Source: Acinetobacter nosocomialis
GTDB taxonomy: Bacteria > Pseudomonadota > Gammaproteobacteria > Pseudomonadales > Moraxellaceae
DNA: 64,000 nt
Reading direction: 5' to 3'
NCBI GenBank assembly: GCA_025736915.1
Contig: CP107049.1
Coordinates: forward strand, 3,410,001 to 3,474,000
Shown here one piece after another: positions 40,229 to 48,285 of this stretch (position 1 is the first letter of the stretch; each line of letters starts with the position of its first letter). The position numbers and the translations under genes are program-made. A model generated the notes under the pieces. That model was not told the origin of the DNA, ran no database searches, and worked only from the letters and a program-made list of their open reading frames with translations.

Positions 40229-40911
40229 GATCCTTCCAAGGGAAGTTTTTCAAATCTTTCTGCTGGAAGTAATATGCCTTTACTTGTTCTTCTATCATGA
40301 AAATAAAAGTCGGTATGATGAGAAATAAGGTCATCAAATTTAAGTTGTTTTTGCCAAATGTACTTTATGAGGCAGACATGATAGTTAAAAAAATCTTCAA
40401 ATTTACTAAAATCATTTGAAGAACGTAAATAGCCTCCAATTTTATTCCAAAAATTTTGATCAGGATTCATGTTTGCCATCAATGCGACAAGGTTCATTGA
40501 ATCAACTTCTTGGATCTTTATATGTTGAAACTCGATATTGATTTCTAAAATCGCATCTTTGGTAGTTTTACCATTTTGATTAAACTCTTTTGCAATTAAT
40601 AAGATGGTTGTCATTTCTGAAAAATGGCAAACGTCTTTTAAATTACAATATCTATAGTAGGTATTTTCTAATATCTGATCTAAATTTCTTTTATGTGTTG
40701 TCTCTGTCATACATTCAATATAAAAACATTCAGCTATTAAGTAGTCGCCTGCTGAGGCAAAGAAGCCAAAAGGAATTTTTCTCAGTTTTTGATAGTTGTC
40801 ATCTATTTTTAAAATAATATTTTCTTTTTCATTGCCATAATGTAATACACCTCTTCTGTCCGTTGCCAGAATGACAAAATCATTTAGGTTAAAAGCTATA
40901 ACTAAAGACAT
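40216..40911 (-). CDS. Predicted proteasome/HslV-like N-terminal-nucleophile hydrolase
   Basis: The 231-residue protein starts MSLVIAFNLNDFVILATDRRG, which aligns with the first strands of proteasome beta and HslV subunits. If Met is removed, Ser becomes residue 1, Asp falls at residue 17 as in proteasome beta subunits, and a Lys occurs at residue 34, close to the catalytic Lys33; GFFASAGDYLIAE then resembles the next strand-helix. The rest is unfamiliar. It is divergent from the lysozyme module and leads a tightly overlapping minus-strand operon. Assignment is by pattern only; it could be an inactive relative. Confidence 0.5.
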   Translation of the reverse strand: MSLVIAFNLNDFVILATDRRGVLHYGNEKENIILKIDDNYQKLRKIPFGFFASAGDYLIAECFYIECMTETTHKRNLDQILENTYYRYCNLKDVCHFSEMTTILLIAKEFNQNGKTTKDAILEINIEFQHIKIQEVDSMNLVALMANMNPDQNFWNKIGGYLRSSNDFSKFEDFFNYHVCLIKYIWQKQLKFDDLISHHTDFYFHDRRTSKGILLPAERFEKLPLEGSWIQ

Positions 40912-40987
40912 AATAATTACAAATATTTTTTTAATATATAATATAATTTAGCAAAAAATTAAGCACTTGATAAATAGAGAATTTAAA
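40912..40987. promoter_or_regulatory. AT-rich divergent promoter region of the effector island
   Basis: Only 76 almost purely A/T bases separate the divergent Ntn-hydrolase-like and effector operons, so both promoters must lie here or within the coding starts. AGAGA just before ATG 40988 serves the plus-strand gene; the minus-strand gene has no clear ribosome site. Confidence 0.4.
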
Positions 40988-41362
40988 ATGGGCGGAAAAT
41001 TTGTAGTTAGAGCAGGGCAACATAAGTTTGAAAGTGGTGAGAAAATTGTTTCGCCTGTGAATATATTGCCTTCTGCACCTAATGATTATAGTCGTAAATT
41101 TTTTATTCCTCCAAATACTGAATCAACAGAAAGTAATATTAAAGTTGGCCAACCTACTCATATTTTGGGACTTAGAACCGATGATCATAAACCTATTTTT
41201 TCAGAAAATATAAAACCAAATAATTCAGATGAAATCGTTAAAACAAATCGCTTTTATACGGACAAATCAACTAAAGCTATCGTTCATTTGTTTGTAGACT
41301 TGCCTGTGATGAATATTCATGAAAGTGATGAAGAAGCAAGGGAGGAAGATTTAAATGGCTGA
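40988..41362 (+). CDS. Unknown protein upstream of lysozyme-like effector
   Basis: The 124-residue protein (MGGKFVVRAGQHKFE at the start) is not recognised. It is soluble, beta-rich and ends with an acidic tail (ESDEEAREEDLNG). Its end overlaps the start of the GH19 gene by 8 nt, implying coupled translation and a joint role, perhaps as an adaptor, chaperone or structural partner for delivery (inference). ATG 40988 is preferred over an upstream TTG because of the AGAGA ribosome site. Confidence 0.6.
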   Translation: MGGKFVVRAGQHKFESGEKIVSPVNILPSAPNDYSRKFFIPPNTESTESNIKVGQPTHILGLRTDDHKPIFSENIKPNNSDEIVKTNRFYTDKSTKAIVHLFVDLPVMNIHESDEEAREEDLNG

Positions 41363-42683
41363 TTTTATAGATGTAAATGTTTTAATTCTTGACTCTAATA
41401 ATGAAAAATTTAAAGGTTTTCCATTTAGAGGGAAATTTTCTAATGAAACTGTGCAAAAACAGAAGATATGTGATGAGAACGGAATTTGTAAATTAACTCT
41501 AAAAGTTGGTACGGCTTATCAAATTTCTGTTTTAATGCCAGATGATAGTTACCAAGAAAAATTAGTCATTAACGCTATGGCAGGTTTAAACAACAGTACT
41601 CAAAAAATTGTTCTAGATGACCCAATTAATTCATATTTAGCATCTATCATTTTGACTGCCAAAGATATTAGTACTCCTCCACAAATTGTGCCTAAAGCAC
41701 AAATCCAAATTAGTTATATGGGAAAAACCAGTATTCGAGATACGGATGATTCGGGTGTTCTTAAACTTAGAATATTGATTGGTGAACCACTACAATATCA
41801 ACTTGTTGATCCACTTTCTAAAAAGCCAATGAAAGGTACTCATATAGATGAGACTATCGCTAAAAAAATGAAAAACGAGGTAATAGTAGTTCAACCATCA
41901 ATCAGAGTTGATGCTAGTTTAGAGCCTGATAAGCCCGATACAACTACGCCTAAACCGCCTGAAAGTGATATGACGATTACTATGGCACAAATGCAAAAAA
42001 TGTGGCCTGATGTTAAAAATACATCAAGCATGCAAACTGTTATAGATGAATTAAATATTGGTCTTAAAGAGTATAAACTTGATACTCGATTGAGGCAGGC
42101 TCATTTTATGGCACAAGCTCGTGCTGAATCAGGGCGTTATTTCAAGCTTAGAGAAAATATTGCTTCGTATACAGAGAAAAATCTTTTAGATAATATGGGA
42201 TATTATAAAAAACATCCTGCCGAAGCTAAAATTGATGCCGCAATAAAAGATAGGGCATTAAAAGAAAAAACTATTTGTAATAAAGCATATATGGATATAA
42301 ATCGGGCAAAGAAATTGGCATTAGGAAATGTGAAGCAGGGGGATGGTTATAGGTTTATTGGTCGAGGAATGAAACAATTGACAGGAAGGTATAATTACAC
42401 TCAGTTTAATAAATTTTATATGAAAGCTTGGCCTAATGAAAAACTAAATTTTGTGGAAAATCCAGAATTAATTGAGCAGCCTAAATATGCTGCAAGAACT
42501 GCTCTTGTCTATTGGTTAGCAAATAAACTGTATGATCTTGCTGATAAAGGTGCAATTCATGATTTTGTTGATTTAGTGACAAAGGGTGTTAATGCTGGAG
42601 CAACTGATAAAATGTTAGCAGAAAGACGAGAGTTATTTGATCAAGCAAAAAAAATCTTTAAAGGTATAGAAGGTAAAAAATGA
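41355..42683 (+). CDS. GH19 lysozyme/chitinase-like protein, candidate T6SS effector
   Basis: The 442-residue protein has two N-terminal beta-sandwich-like repeats (about residues 1-90 and 95-190), a Pro/Thr-rich linker, and a C-terminal glycoside-hydrolase-19 domain (about 210-440). The catalytic Glu is E258 in AQARAESGRYF, and GDGYRFIGRGMKQLTGRYNY is the classical GH19 substrate-groove motif of bacterial and phage lysozymes. There is no signal peptide, so it needs another route to the periplasm, which suits a T6SS cargo. The next gene overlaps it by 4 nt and encodes an exported protein. Alternative: a prophage endolysin, but holin and phage genes are absent. Confidence 0.75.
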   Translation: MADFIDVNVLILDSNNEKFKGFPFRGKFSNETVQKQKICDENGICKLTLKVGTAYQISVLMPDDSYQEKLVINAMAGLNNSTQKIVLDDPINSYLASIILTAKDISTPPQIVPKAQIQISYMGKTSIRDTDDSGVLKLRILIGEPLQYQLVDPLSKKPMKGTHIDETIAKKMKNEVIVVQPSIRVDASLEPDKPDTTTPKPPESDMTITMAQMQKMWPDVKNTSSMQTVIDELNIGLKEYKLDTRLRQAHFMAQARAESGRYFKLRENIASYTEKNLLDNMGYYKKHPAEAKIDAAIKDRALKEKTICNKAYMDINRAKKLALGNVKQGDGYRFIGRGMKQLTGRYNYTQFNKFYMKAWPNEKLNFVENPELIEQPKYAARTALVYWLANKLYDLADKGAIHDFVDLVTKGVNAGATDKMLAERRELFDQAKKIFKGIEGKK

Positions 42684-43219
42684 GAATAATTAAATTAATG
42701 ATGTTTATTAGTAGCTTTTTTATAGTATCAACTGGATATGCAGGTAGTTCAGTTGATACAGAAAAATTTTGTAAAACTCAAATTACTAAACTCACAGTAT
42801 ATACAAAAAATGATTTTGAACTTATTAGTAAATCATGTGATTCTGAAAGTAACCCTTTTGTTGAAAACACTTTAGTTTCTAAAAATCAAAAAATTTTTTT
42901 AAATAAATACAGTATGGATGGTGGTGATAACCCTCAAAAACTAGCTGCGGTTAGTGTGTATAAAAAGAAAAATAGTGAACCTATTTTAATTACTTTACAT
43001 ACTCAAGAATGGTGTTGTTATCCTTCACCTCAAGGGACTGTTTATTCTGTTGATTTATATAAAATAAAAAAGATAAATAATAATATAAAAATAGATCCAA
43101 TAACTAATATTTTAGGTAAAAATAGTTCTGGATTAGATGGTGTTTCTGATGAATATTTGAGCTTTAAATTTAAAGATATAGCATCAATTAAAAAATGGCT
43201 GGAAAAAAATTATAAATAG
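42680..43219 (+). CDS. Exported protein, candidate immunity to the lysozyme
   Basis: The 179-residue protein has a Sec signal peptide ending around STGYAGS, so it is periplasmic, where a peptidoglycan hydrolase would act. Its ATGA overlap with the lysozyme gene couples their translation, the usual layout of effector and immunity pairs. No known domain is recognised; mature cysteines (including the CC pair in EWCCYPSP) could form disulfides. The immunity role is inference from position and export. Confidence 0.6.
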   Translation: MRIIKLMMFISSFFIVSTGYAGSSVDTEKFCKTQITKLTVYTKNDFELISKSCDSESNPFVENTLVSKNQKIFLNKYSMDGGDNPQKLAAVSVYKKKNSEPILITLHTQEWCCYPSPQGTVYSVDLYKIKKINNNIKIDPITNILGKNSSGLDGVSDEYLSFKFKDIASIKKWLEKNYK

Positions 43220-43351
43220 CTAGATACTTTAAAATATAACTTTAGTTGCTTTAAAGCTGGGGGATTTTTGTCCCCTATAACTTTAAATAATGCTAAAATA
43301 ATAGAGAAAACATGGCACAACAGAGTTTATAGTAAATTATAGAGAGTGTAA

Positions 43352-44065
43352 GTGAAAAAATATATATGGATTCTATTTGTATTTTTATCCTTTAGTGTAT
43401 ATGCCGATACAAATAAGTGTATTAATTTTAAAAAAGATTATACCGATTATAATACTGAAAATATGTATGATTTGGATGCCTACCTAACTGATTGTCATCA
43501 GAAATCTAAAAAAATAGAAACATTTGGATATTTTGGAGATAGCCCTAAAGTAAATTATTACTTTTTTAAAAAAATAGATGGCGTTAATCGTTTATTTATT
43601 TCTACTTATGTTTTAACAGATCAGTATGAAGAAAATCCCAAATACGTATATGAAGATGGTAAGTATAATTTTATGAAAGTATTTGATTGTTATGACTTTA
43701 CTTGTAAAGCTAATAAAAAGATGACTGATTTTTTTGGTGATGGTGCTAATTTAATCGAAGTTAAAAGCTATAAAACAATGTGGAAATATCCTTATTCTGT
43801 AGCTAATGATGTAAAAAAAGAATTAAATTCCAATTTTTTTAAAAACTGGTGGAGTAATCAGTTAAAGTCCGGTGTTGTGAAAAATAAAACTGAAATTTAT
43901 AAAGAGGCTGGGCTAAATTCTGAAAAAGCTGGTTATCTTATTTCTGGTGATAAATTTAATATTTCAGGTGTTTACTCTAGATGGTTAAATATTTCTTATG
44001 TTAATAAGAATCATAAAACCACAACTGGATGGATTCGCTGTGAAGATACAAATATTTGCAGTTGA
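43352..44065 (+). CDS. Exported protein with C-terminal SH3-like domain
   Basis: The 237-residue protein starts at GTG 43352 with a signal peptide ending VYADT. The C-terminal 60 residues (TEIYKEAGLNSEKAGYLISG then WLNISYV and TTGWIRCED) look like a bacterial SH3 (SH3b) domain, a fold often used to bind peptidoglycan. It follows the first candidate immunity gene after 132 nt and may be a second immunity protein (inference). The N-terminal part is not recognised. Confidence 0.6.
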   Translation: MKKYIWILFVFLSFSVYADTNKCINFKKDYTDYNTENMYDLDAYLTDCHQKSKKIETFGYFGDSPKVNYYFFKKIDGVNRLFISTYVLTDQYEENPKYVYEDGKYNFMKVFDCYDFTCKANKKMTDFFGDGANLIEVKSYKTMWKYPYSVANDVKKELNSNFFKNWWSNQLKSGVVKNKTEIYKEAGLNSEKAGYLISGDKFNISGVYSRWLNISYVNKNHKTTTGWIRCEDTNICS

Positions 44066-44070
44066 TTCTT

Positions 44071-44502
44071 ATGAAAAAAACATTACTTAGTTTAATTGTA
44101 GTTTCATATAGCTTCTTTGCTATAGCACCAGTTTATGCAGAAACTATATTTCAATGTACTACAAAAAATAATAAAGTAATAAAGGTCGTTGATGCGGATA
44201 AGACTATTCAATATTCTTTTGGTAAATCGCTGAAAACGCCTGAAATAGCATTGTCTATTCCTCGTAATAAAGTAACGACCTATCAATGGGCTGGTATAGG
44301 TCGTGATGAAAATTACTCAATTCAAATCCCAAATGGCAAGATCGTCTATGATGTTTTTCATAGCTTTGATAGAAGTACACGTAAAAACTCAGCCGGTATC
44401 AATGTAATGCAAGAAGATGAACAGCTTGCAACTGTAGATTGTGATATGCGCAAGCCTATTATCAATAAATTAGAAGGTATTAAACTTCGAGCAGAGTTTT
44501 AA
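44071..44502 (+). CDS. Exported protein, third candidate immunity gene
   Basis: The 143-residue protein has a signal peptide ending PVYAET and an otherwise unrecognised, beta-rich mature region with two cysteines (FQCTTKNN, TVDCDMRK). ATG 44071 is chosen because it begins a normal signal peptide and lies 5 nt after the preceding stop codon. It ends the plus-strand module and converges with the 44541-44987 gene. Confidence 0.6.
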   Translation: MKKTLLSLIVVSYSFFAIAPVYAETIFQCTTKNNKVIKVVDADKTIQYSFGKSLKTPEIALSIPRNKVTTYQWAGIGRDENYSIQIPNGKIVYDVFHSFDRSTRKNSAGINVMQEDEQLATVDCDMRKPIINKLEGIKLRAEF

Positions 44503-44540
44503 CTCGACTGCAAAAGGGGATGAACTCTTTTTTGAAGTTT

Positions 44541-44987
44541 TTAGTATTTTCTATTTTTCGCCAAAACTAATTCCTGACTTTTATTGTAAAAAGTTAATGT
44601 ATAGCTTTTTAAAGTTTTCCCATTCGAACTGATAAAAAATTTGCCTGAGACTGGAACTTTCCATTCAGAGTCGACATTGCTTGCCAAGCCAATCCATGCG
44701 TGTCCATTAAAAGTAAATACTCGTTCCTTTTCTATATGGAAGTCTTCGAAATAAATGGCATCACACCAAAATTTGTCGGTGTTATCAAAGTCTTTTTTAG
44801 AGAATTTCCAACAACTTAAAATTGAAAAGTTACTTTCAAACCATTCATCCTTGTAGTTGAGGTGAATATAGTTATGAATGGCCTCGGCCGTAACTTTCTC
44901 TAATTGTAGAACCCTTCGCTGAATGCGTCTTTTACTCGAATAAATGAACTTTGTGTGTTTTTCTTCGTGGTATTCATTTCTTTCCAT
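44541..44987 (-). CDS. Unknown 148-residue protein (intact copy of a duplicated gene)
   Basis: The protein begins with a charged, Arg/Lys-rich segment (residues 1-25) and continues with aromatic-rich sequence (FWCDAIYFEDFHIEKERVFTFNGHAWIGL). No signal peptide or known family is recognised. It is nearly identical to the disrupted frame at 39016-39456. It ends a four-gene minus-strand series, 71 nt after the 157-residue gene. Duplication and decay are typical of immunity genes, but the role is unproven. Confidence 0.6.
   Translation of the reverse strand: MERNEYHEEKHTKFIYSSKRRIQRRVLQLEKVTAEAIHNYIHLNYKDEWFESNFSILSCWKFSKKDFDNTDKFWCDAIYFEDFHIEKERVFTFNGHAWIGLASNVDSEWKVPVSGKFFISSNGKTLKSYTLTFYNKSQELVLAKNRKY
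44563..44987 (-). repeat. 425-bp direct repeat, copy 2
   Basis: Partner of 39032-39456 in the same orientation, without indels. Mismatches cluster towards the two ends, leaving a long mismatch-poor centre that may reflect gene conversion. Confidence 0.85.
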
Positions 44988-45058
44988 AGTTTTAAATATT
45001 ACTTAGCAATTTGTCTAAAGTTAGTTAGCGTATTCATAAAATTTGAATAGAGACCGGT

Positions 45059-45532
45059 TTAGGGGAGTGTCGCTACATATTTTATTAATTCACTTAGAGC
45101 CGATTCAACTGAATTAATCGGTACATGTTCAGCGTATATAATTTCTTCAGTTAAGTTTGGATATATAAAAAATGGATTTTTATGTAACTTAAATAAGAAA
45201 AAAATGGATTCTTGATTCCGAACCCCAATTTTTGAAAAATCGTCAAAAGTTTCTTCTAAGGTTAATCTGTAATGCTCAATCAACTCTTGGTTTATGCAGA
45301 GATTTTCTAAAAAGTTTTCAATAGTTAAATTATAGTTTTTATGGAAGGGCCCTTGTACTAATGCCTTTAAATCTCCAATAAAGCTAGGCATGTATGTTGG
45401 TGAATCTAATGTACCAAATGAAAGCCCATTAATATTGATTGTAAGAGGTAAAAGATTCTTTTGAGGATTGATATTAAGAATAGTAAAAGAAAATTCTTTC
45501 GTACCAATTTCAATGTAATTTTGTTCTATCAT
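45059..45532 (-). CDS. Unknown cytoplasmic protein, immunity-like context
   Basis: The 157-residue protein has no signal peptide or membrane segment. It has a beta-rich N-terminal half (KEFSFTILNINPQKNLLPLTININGLSFG) and a helical, acidic C-terminal half. The size, acidity and context resemble toxin-immunity proteins, but I do not recognise a named family. It lies between the 108-residue and 148-residue genes on the same strand. Confidence 0.55.
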   Translation of the reverse strand: MIEQNYIEIGTKEFSFTILNINPQKNLLPLTININGLSFGTLDSPTYMPSFIGDLKALVQGPFHKNYNLTIENFLENLCINQELIEHYRLTLEETFDDFSKIGVRNQESIFFLFKLHKNPFFIYPNLTEEIIYAEHVPINSVESALSELIKYVATLP

Positions 45533-45627
45533 TTCATCATTAAGTTTTTTAAATAAATATTATACGCATTAAATAAATGGGAGCAATCAGCTCCCATTTT
45601 TTTAATTTTTGTTCATGTTCTTTGATA

Positions 45628-45954
45628 TTAGCTGTAATTTCCCCAATCTCTCGGAAGATACCAAGAGTTTGGTTTGAAATTCCAGTTAATAATATCTGAA
45701 GGCTCAAACTTTTCATCCAATATTTTTATATCAATAACTTGTTCATCGACAAGAGGTAATGTATGTGAACCAGTGTCGCTATCATAATCCCAAAGGTGAT
45801 AACGATCTGTTTTATCTTTAAATCTATTGCTAGGACCTATATCAAAAGGAGCACATAAGCGAGTTAAAGACGTATTATCCTCTTTAGAAAAGAAGGTAAC
45901 TTGTATTTTGCTTTTAGTATTAATAGCCTGAGTAAATATTTCTTTAAATTTCAT
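45628..45954 (-). CDS. Small unknown protein, partner of the 307-residue gene
   Basis: This 108-residue protein has a beta-barrel-like pattern (KIQVTFFSKEDNTSLTRLCAPFDIGPS, HTLPLVDEQVIDIKILDE) that loosely recalls WYL-type ligand-binding domains, without a helix-turn-helix. It starts 16 nt after the 307-residue gene, so the two form one transcript. No function is assigned. Confidence 0.55.
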   Translation of the reverse strand: MKFKEIFTQAINTKSKIQVTFFSKEDNTSLTRLCAPFDIGPSNRFKDKTDRYHLWDYDSDTGSHTLPLVDEQVIDIKILDEKFEPSDIINWNFKPNSWYLPRDWGNYS

Positions 45955-45970
45955 TATATAAGCCCTTTGT

Positions 45971-46894
45971 TTATCTTAAAAGATTATCTATTTTTTGATC
46001 CCAATCAGGATCGTGAATAATTCTCTTGATTGCTAGATTATTGTTAATAATTTCAGTCTTAGTTTTTTTAGATAGTTGTTCCCAGTCAGAGTGATTAAAT
46101 ACATACGTAGCATTATTAGGGCTATCAGACTCTAAAACAGAGATACTTTTTTGGGGGAAGTGATAAATAACATATCCTTTATATCCACCTACTCCAATAA
46201 CAATACCGCTGTGTTGGTAAGATCCTATTTTATCTAATCTTTTTTCAATTACTGGTTTGACTGTTTTACTTAATTTAGGTGATATCGTTTGTTTAACTTT
46301 ATCTTTTAATTCTTCTTGGCTATATGAGCCTGCTGGAAGAATTAACCAATTTACGATGTTGAATGTTTGAGGTAATGCTACGAAACCATCTTTAGCAGCT
46401 ACGTGAAACTCCAAATCCGAGCCAAAAATTTCTAAAGCTAAGTTAAGCTTATGTAAGAATAAAGCTGGATCTTCTTGGCTATCACATTCTATTAATAAAA
46501 ATTTCTCATTTTGGCTTTCAATGCAATTAACATGAATATTTTGAGCAGGAATAGTTTCTCTAGGATAGCGTTGATATGTTCTCCATGCTGTATCTTCAAT
46601 TTCAACTCTATTATCTCTTCCATGAAACTCATAGCGAGTGTAGTAAAATGCTCTCGTAATAGTTTCTTTAGGTTGGTCTCTCCTAACAATTTCTTTGCCA
46701 TCTGCATTTATTCTGGAAAATTTTCCGATTTTATTTGGAAGAAATGAATCCCCATCTTCCCATGTATCTTTATCAGATATTTTTTTTAGATGATCTGAAG
46801 TTAAATCTGATAATTTTTTACCAAGTAAAAATTTCCCTGGGATATTAGCTAAAGAATCAGGAATCTTTCTGAAGGATTTTTGTTTAAATCTCAT
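45971..46894 (-). CDS. Unknown 307-residue protein
   Basis: No known family is recognised. The protein has a basic N-terminus, an aromatic middle section (TRAFYYTRYEFHGRD, TYQRYPRETIPAQN) and a C-terminal part with a Gly-rich VIGVGGYKGYVIY segment. No signal peptide or membrane helix is present. It is the first gene of the minus-strand run 46894-44541 and is preceded on the same strand by a C4-like RNA element. It could be a toxin, defence or island-maintenance gene (open). Confidence 0.5.
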   Translation of the reverse strand: MRFKQKSFRKIPDSLANIPGKFLLGKKLSDLTSDHLKKISDKDTWEDGDSFLPNKIGKFSRINADGKEIVRRDQPKETITRAFYYTRYEFHGRDNRVEIEDTAWRTYQRYPRETIPAQNIHVNCIESQNEKFLLIECDSQEDPALFLHKLNLALEIFGSDLEFHVAAKDGFVALPQTFNIVNWLILPAGSYSQEELKDKVKQTISPKLSKTVKPVIEKRLDKIGSYQHSGIVIGVGGYKGYVIYHFPQKSISVLESDSPNNATYVFNHSDWEQLSKKTKTEIINNNLAIKRIIHDPDWDQKIDNLLR

Positions 46895-47199
46895 TTTTTG
46901 CTCATATAAAGTTGATATCTAACTTATTTATAGGTGAATTTTTTTTATTCAATGGTTAGATCAAAATTTTATTAATTATTTAAAAATTAATTTTATATTG
47001 TTTATCTAATCTTTAAAAATAGCTCAATTTGACTGTTTTTTTATCACTTTTTTATAACACCCCACTTAACAATAACTCCCTCATTATTTAGCCTTACTTT
47101 TCTAATGATTTAATTTAAAACAAATGGCATTTTGCGTGCTTGACTGCAAAAGGGTTGGGCACTATTCTTTGCCTGCTGGCCTACATTGCCAGTCGATCG
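46895..47199. other. Non-coding interval between unknown operon and C4-like element
   Basis: The left half is very AT-rich and holds the upstream region of the 307-residue gene. The right half changes to higher GC and contains short inverted segments (for example around the two GATCGTC copies at 47192-47211). No credible ORF is seen. Confidence 0.5.
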
Positions 47200-47395
47200 T
47201 CGCGGATCGTCCCTTAAGAGCATTAAAGGTTTTATACTTTTAGTGTGTACACCCTCGTGCCCCCTCTGCGGCGGAACGGGAGGGGGACACCTTTGGGTGT
47301 GCTGGAATCTTAAGGCCAGTCCGCGAACCCCCTTTCGTTCTGCCACCATAATTCTATAAATGTCTGGCAGAACTCCCAATAAAAAGGAGTTGGCT
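47200..47395 (-). ncRNA. Phage C4 antisense-RNA-like element
   Basis: On the minus strand the sequence GGCAGAACGAAAGGGGG (within 47331-47372) follows a hairpin of TGGCAGAA-type arms (47338-47345 with 47365-47372), and a second GC-rich hairpin pairs 47257-47266 with 47280-47290. From memory this arrangement resembles C4 antisense RNAs of phages P1/P7 and the related group I small RNAs described in Acinetobacter. The base composition differs sharply from both sides. A 98-codon ORF across it (47110-47403) is probably not a gene. Ends are approximate. Confidence 0.5.
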
Positions 47396-47641
47396 TTGCA
47401 CATCCATTATTTCTTGGCTTTCAATGCCAAAAGCTATAACGACACAGCTTAAAAATTAAAGCAGCTTGATTGCCTTTAGGGTTTTCAGGCTTAAAGTCAT
47501 TTTTACTTAAAACTTAGCAACAACAAACTTGAGATGTGCCAAGCACAGTCTTTACGGCTTTGCTGTGCCTTTTTTTCTCCCAAAAGGGGCACAGGCTTTT
47601 TATCTCATTTAGAAACAACAAGAATTTATAACGGAAAAATT

Positions 47642-48226
47642 ATGCGAAATTTAGAAATCTCTTCCAAAAAACTACAGGTTGTTCAAACCGCAATTCAACT
47701 CTTTACCACCCGTGGCTTTCACACCGTAGGTGTAGACCTGATTGCTAAACAATCCCAAATCACTAAATCTACGTTTTATAAATATTTTGGCTCAAAAGAA
47801 CACTTAGTTGAAATGTGCATCGCCTTTCAAAAAAGCCTGCTCAGAGAGAAAGTGCTCGCTATTATTTACTCAAGCCGTTATTACACGTCAAAAGATAAAC
47901 TCAAAGAAGTTATCGTTTTACATACCAATTTAAACAGCCTGTACAACCTTTTACTTAAAGCCATTTTTGAAATAAAACTCCTTCACCCGCAGGCTTACCG
48001 TATGGCGGTTGAATATCGAAAGTGGCTGTGCCATGAAATTTTTGATTTGATTTTTAGTGGAGAAATCCGCGAGCCACAATTCGATGCCAACATGGTGGTA
48101 AACCTGATAGATGGTTTACTGTTACAGGTTTTAGGCTCGCAAGGTTTGGAGGAAAGAGATGTAGTGTTGGATTATTTTTTAAATTCTTTCGTTAGAAACT
48201 TTAGCCCACGATTACGGGAAGTATAA
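47642..48226 (+). CDS. TetR/AcrR-family transcriptional regulator
   Basis: The 194-residue protein has an N-terminal TetR helix-turn-helix (HTVGVDLIAKQSQITKSTFYKYFGSKEHLVE) and a helical ligand-binding domain. ATG 47642 is used because the upstream extension to 47534 is not TetR-like. The regulated gene is unknown; it is followed by the aminotransferase gene after a 235-nt gap with its own promoter elements, so it is probably transcribed separately. Confidence 0.85.
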   Translation: MRNLEISSKKLQVVQTAIQLFTTRGFHTVGVDLIAKQSQITKSTFYKYFGSKEHLVEMCIAFQKSLLREKVLAIIYSSRYYTSKDKLKEVIVLHTNLNSLYNLLLKAIFEIKLLHPQAYRMAVEYRKWLCHEIFDLIFSGEIREPQFDANMVVNLIDGLLLQVLGSQGLEERDVVLDYFLNSFVRNFSPRLREV

Positions 48227-48285
48227 GCCCTAAGGATAAATAGCGATTAGATAAGCTTTGAGCGTTGCAATAACAGAGCAATAAG

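Noticed and set aside
41355..42683. GH19 gene as a prophage endolysin
   Set aside because: No holin, spanin, tail or integrase genes are nearby, and the downstream genes encode exported proteins as in effector/immunity pairs.
47110..47403. 98-codon minus-strand ORF
   Set aside because: It overlaps the hairpin-rich C4-like element and its residue pattern comes from structured GC-rich DNA, so a non-coding RNA explains it better.
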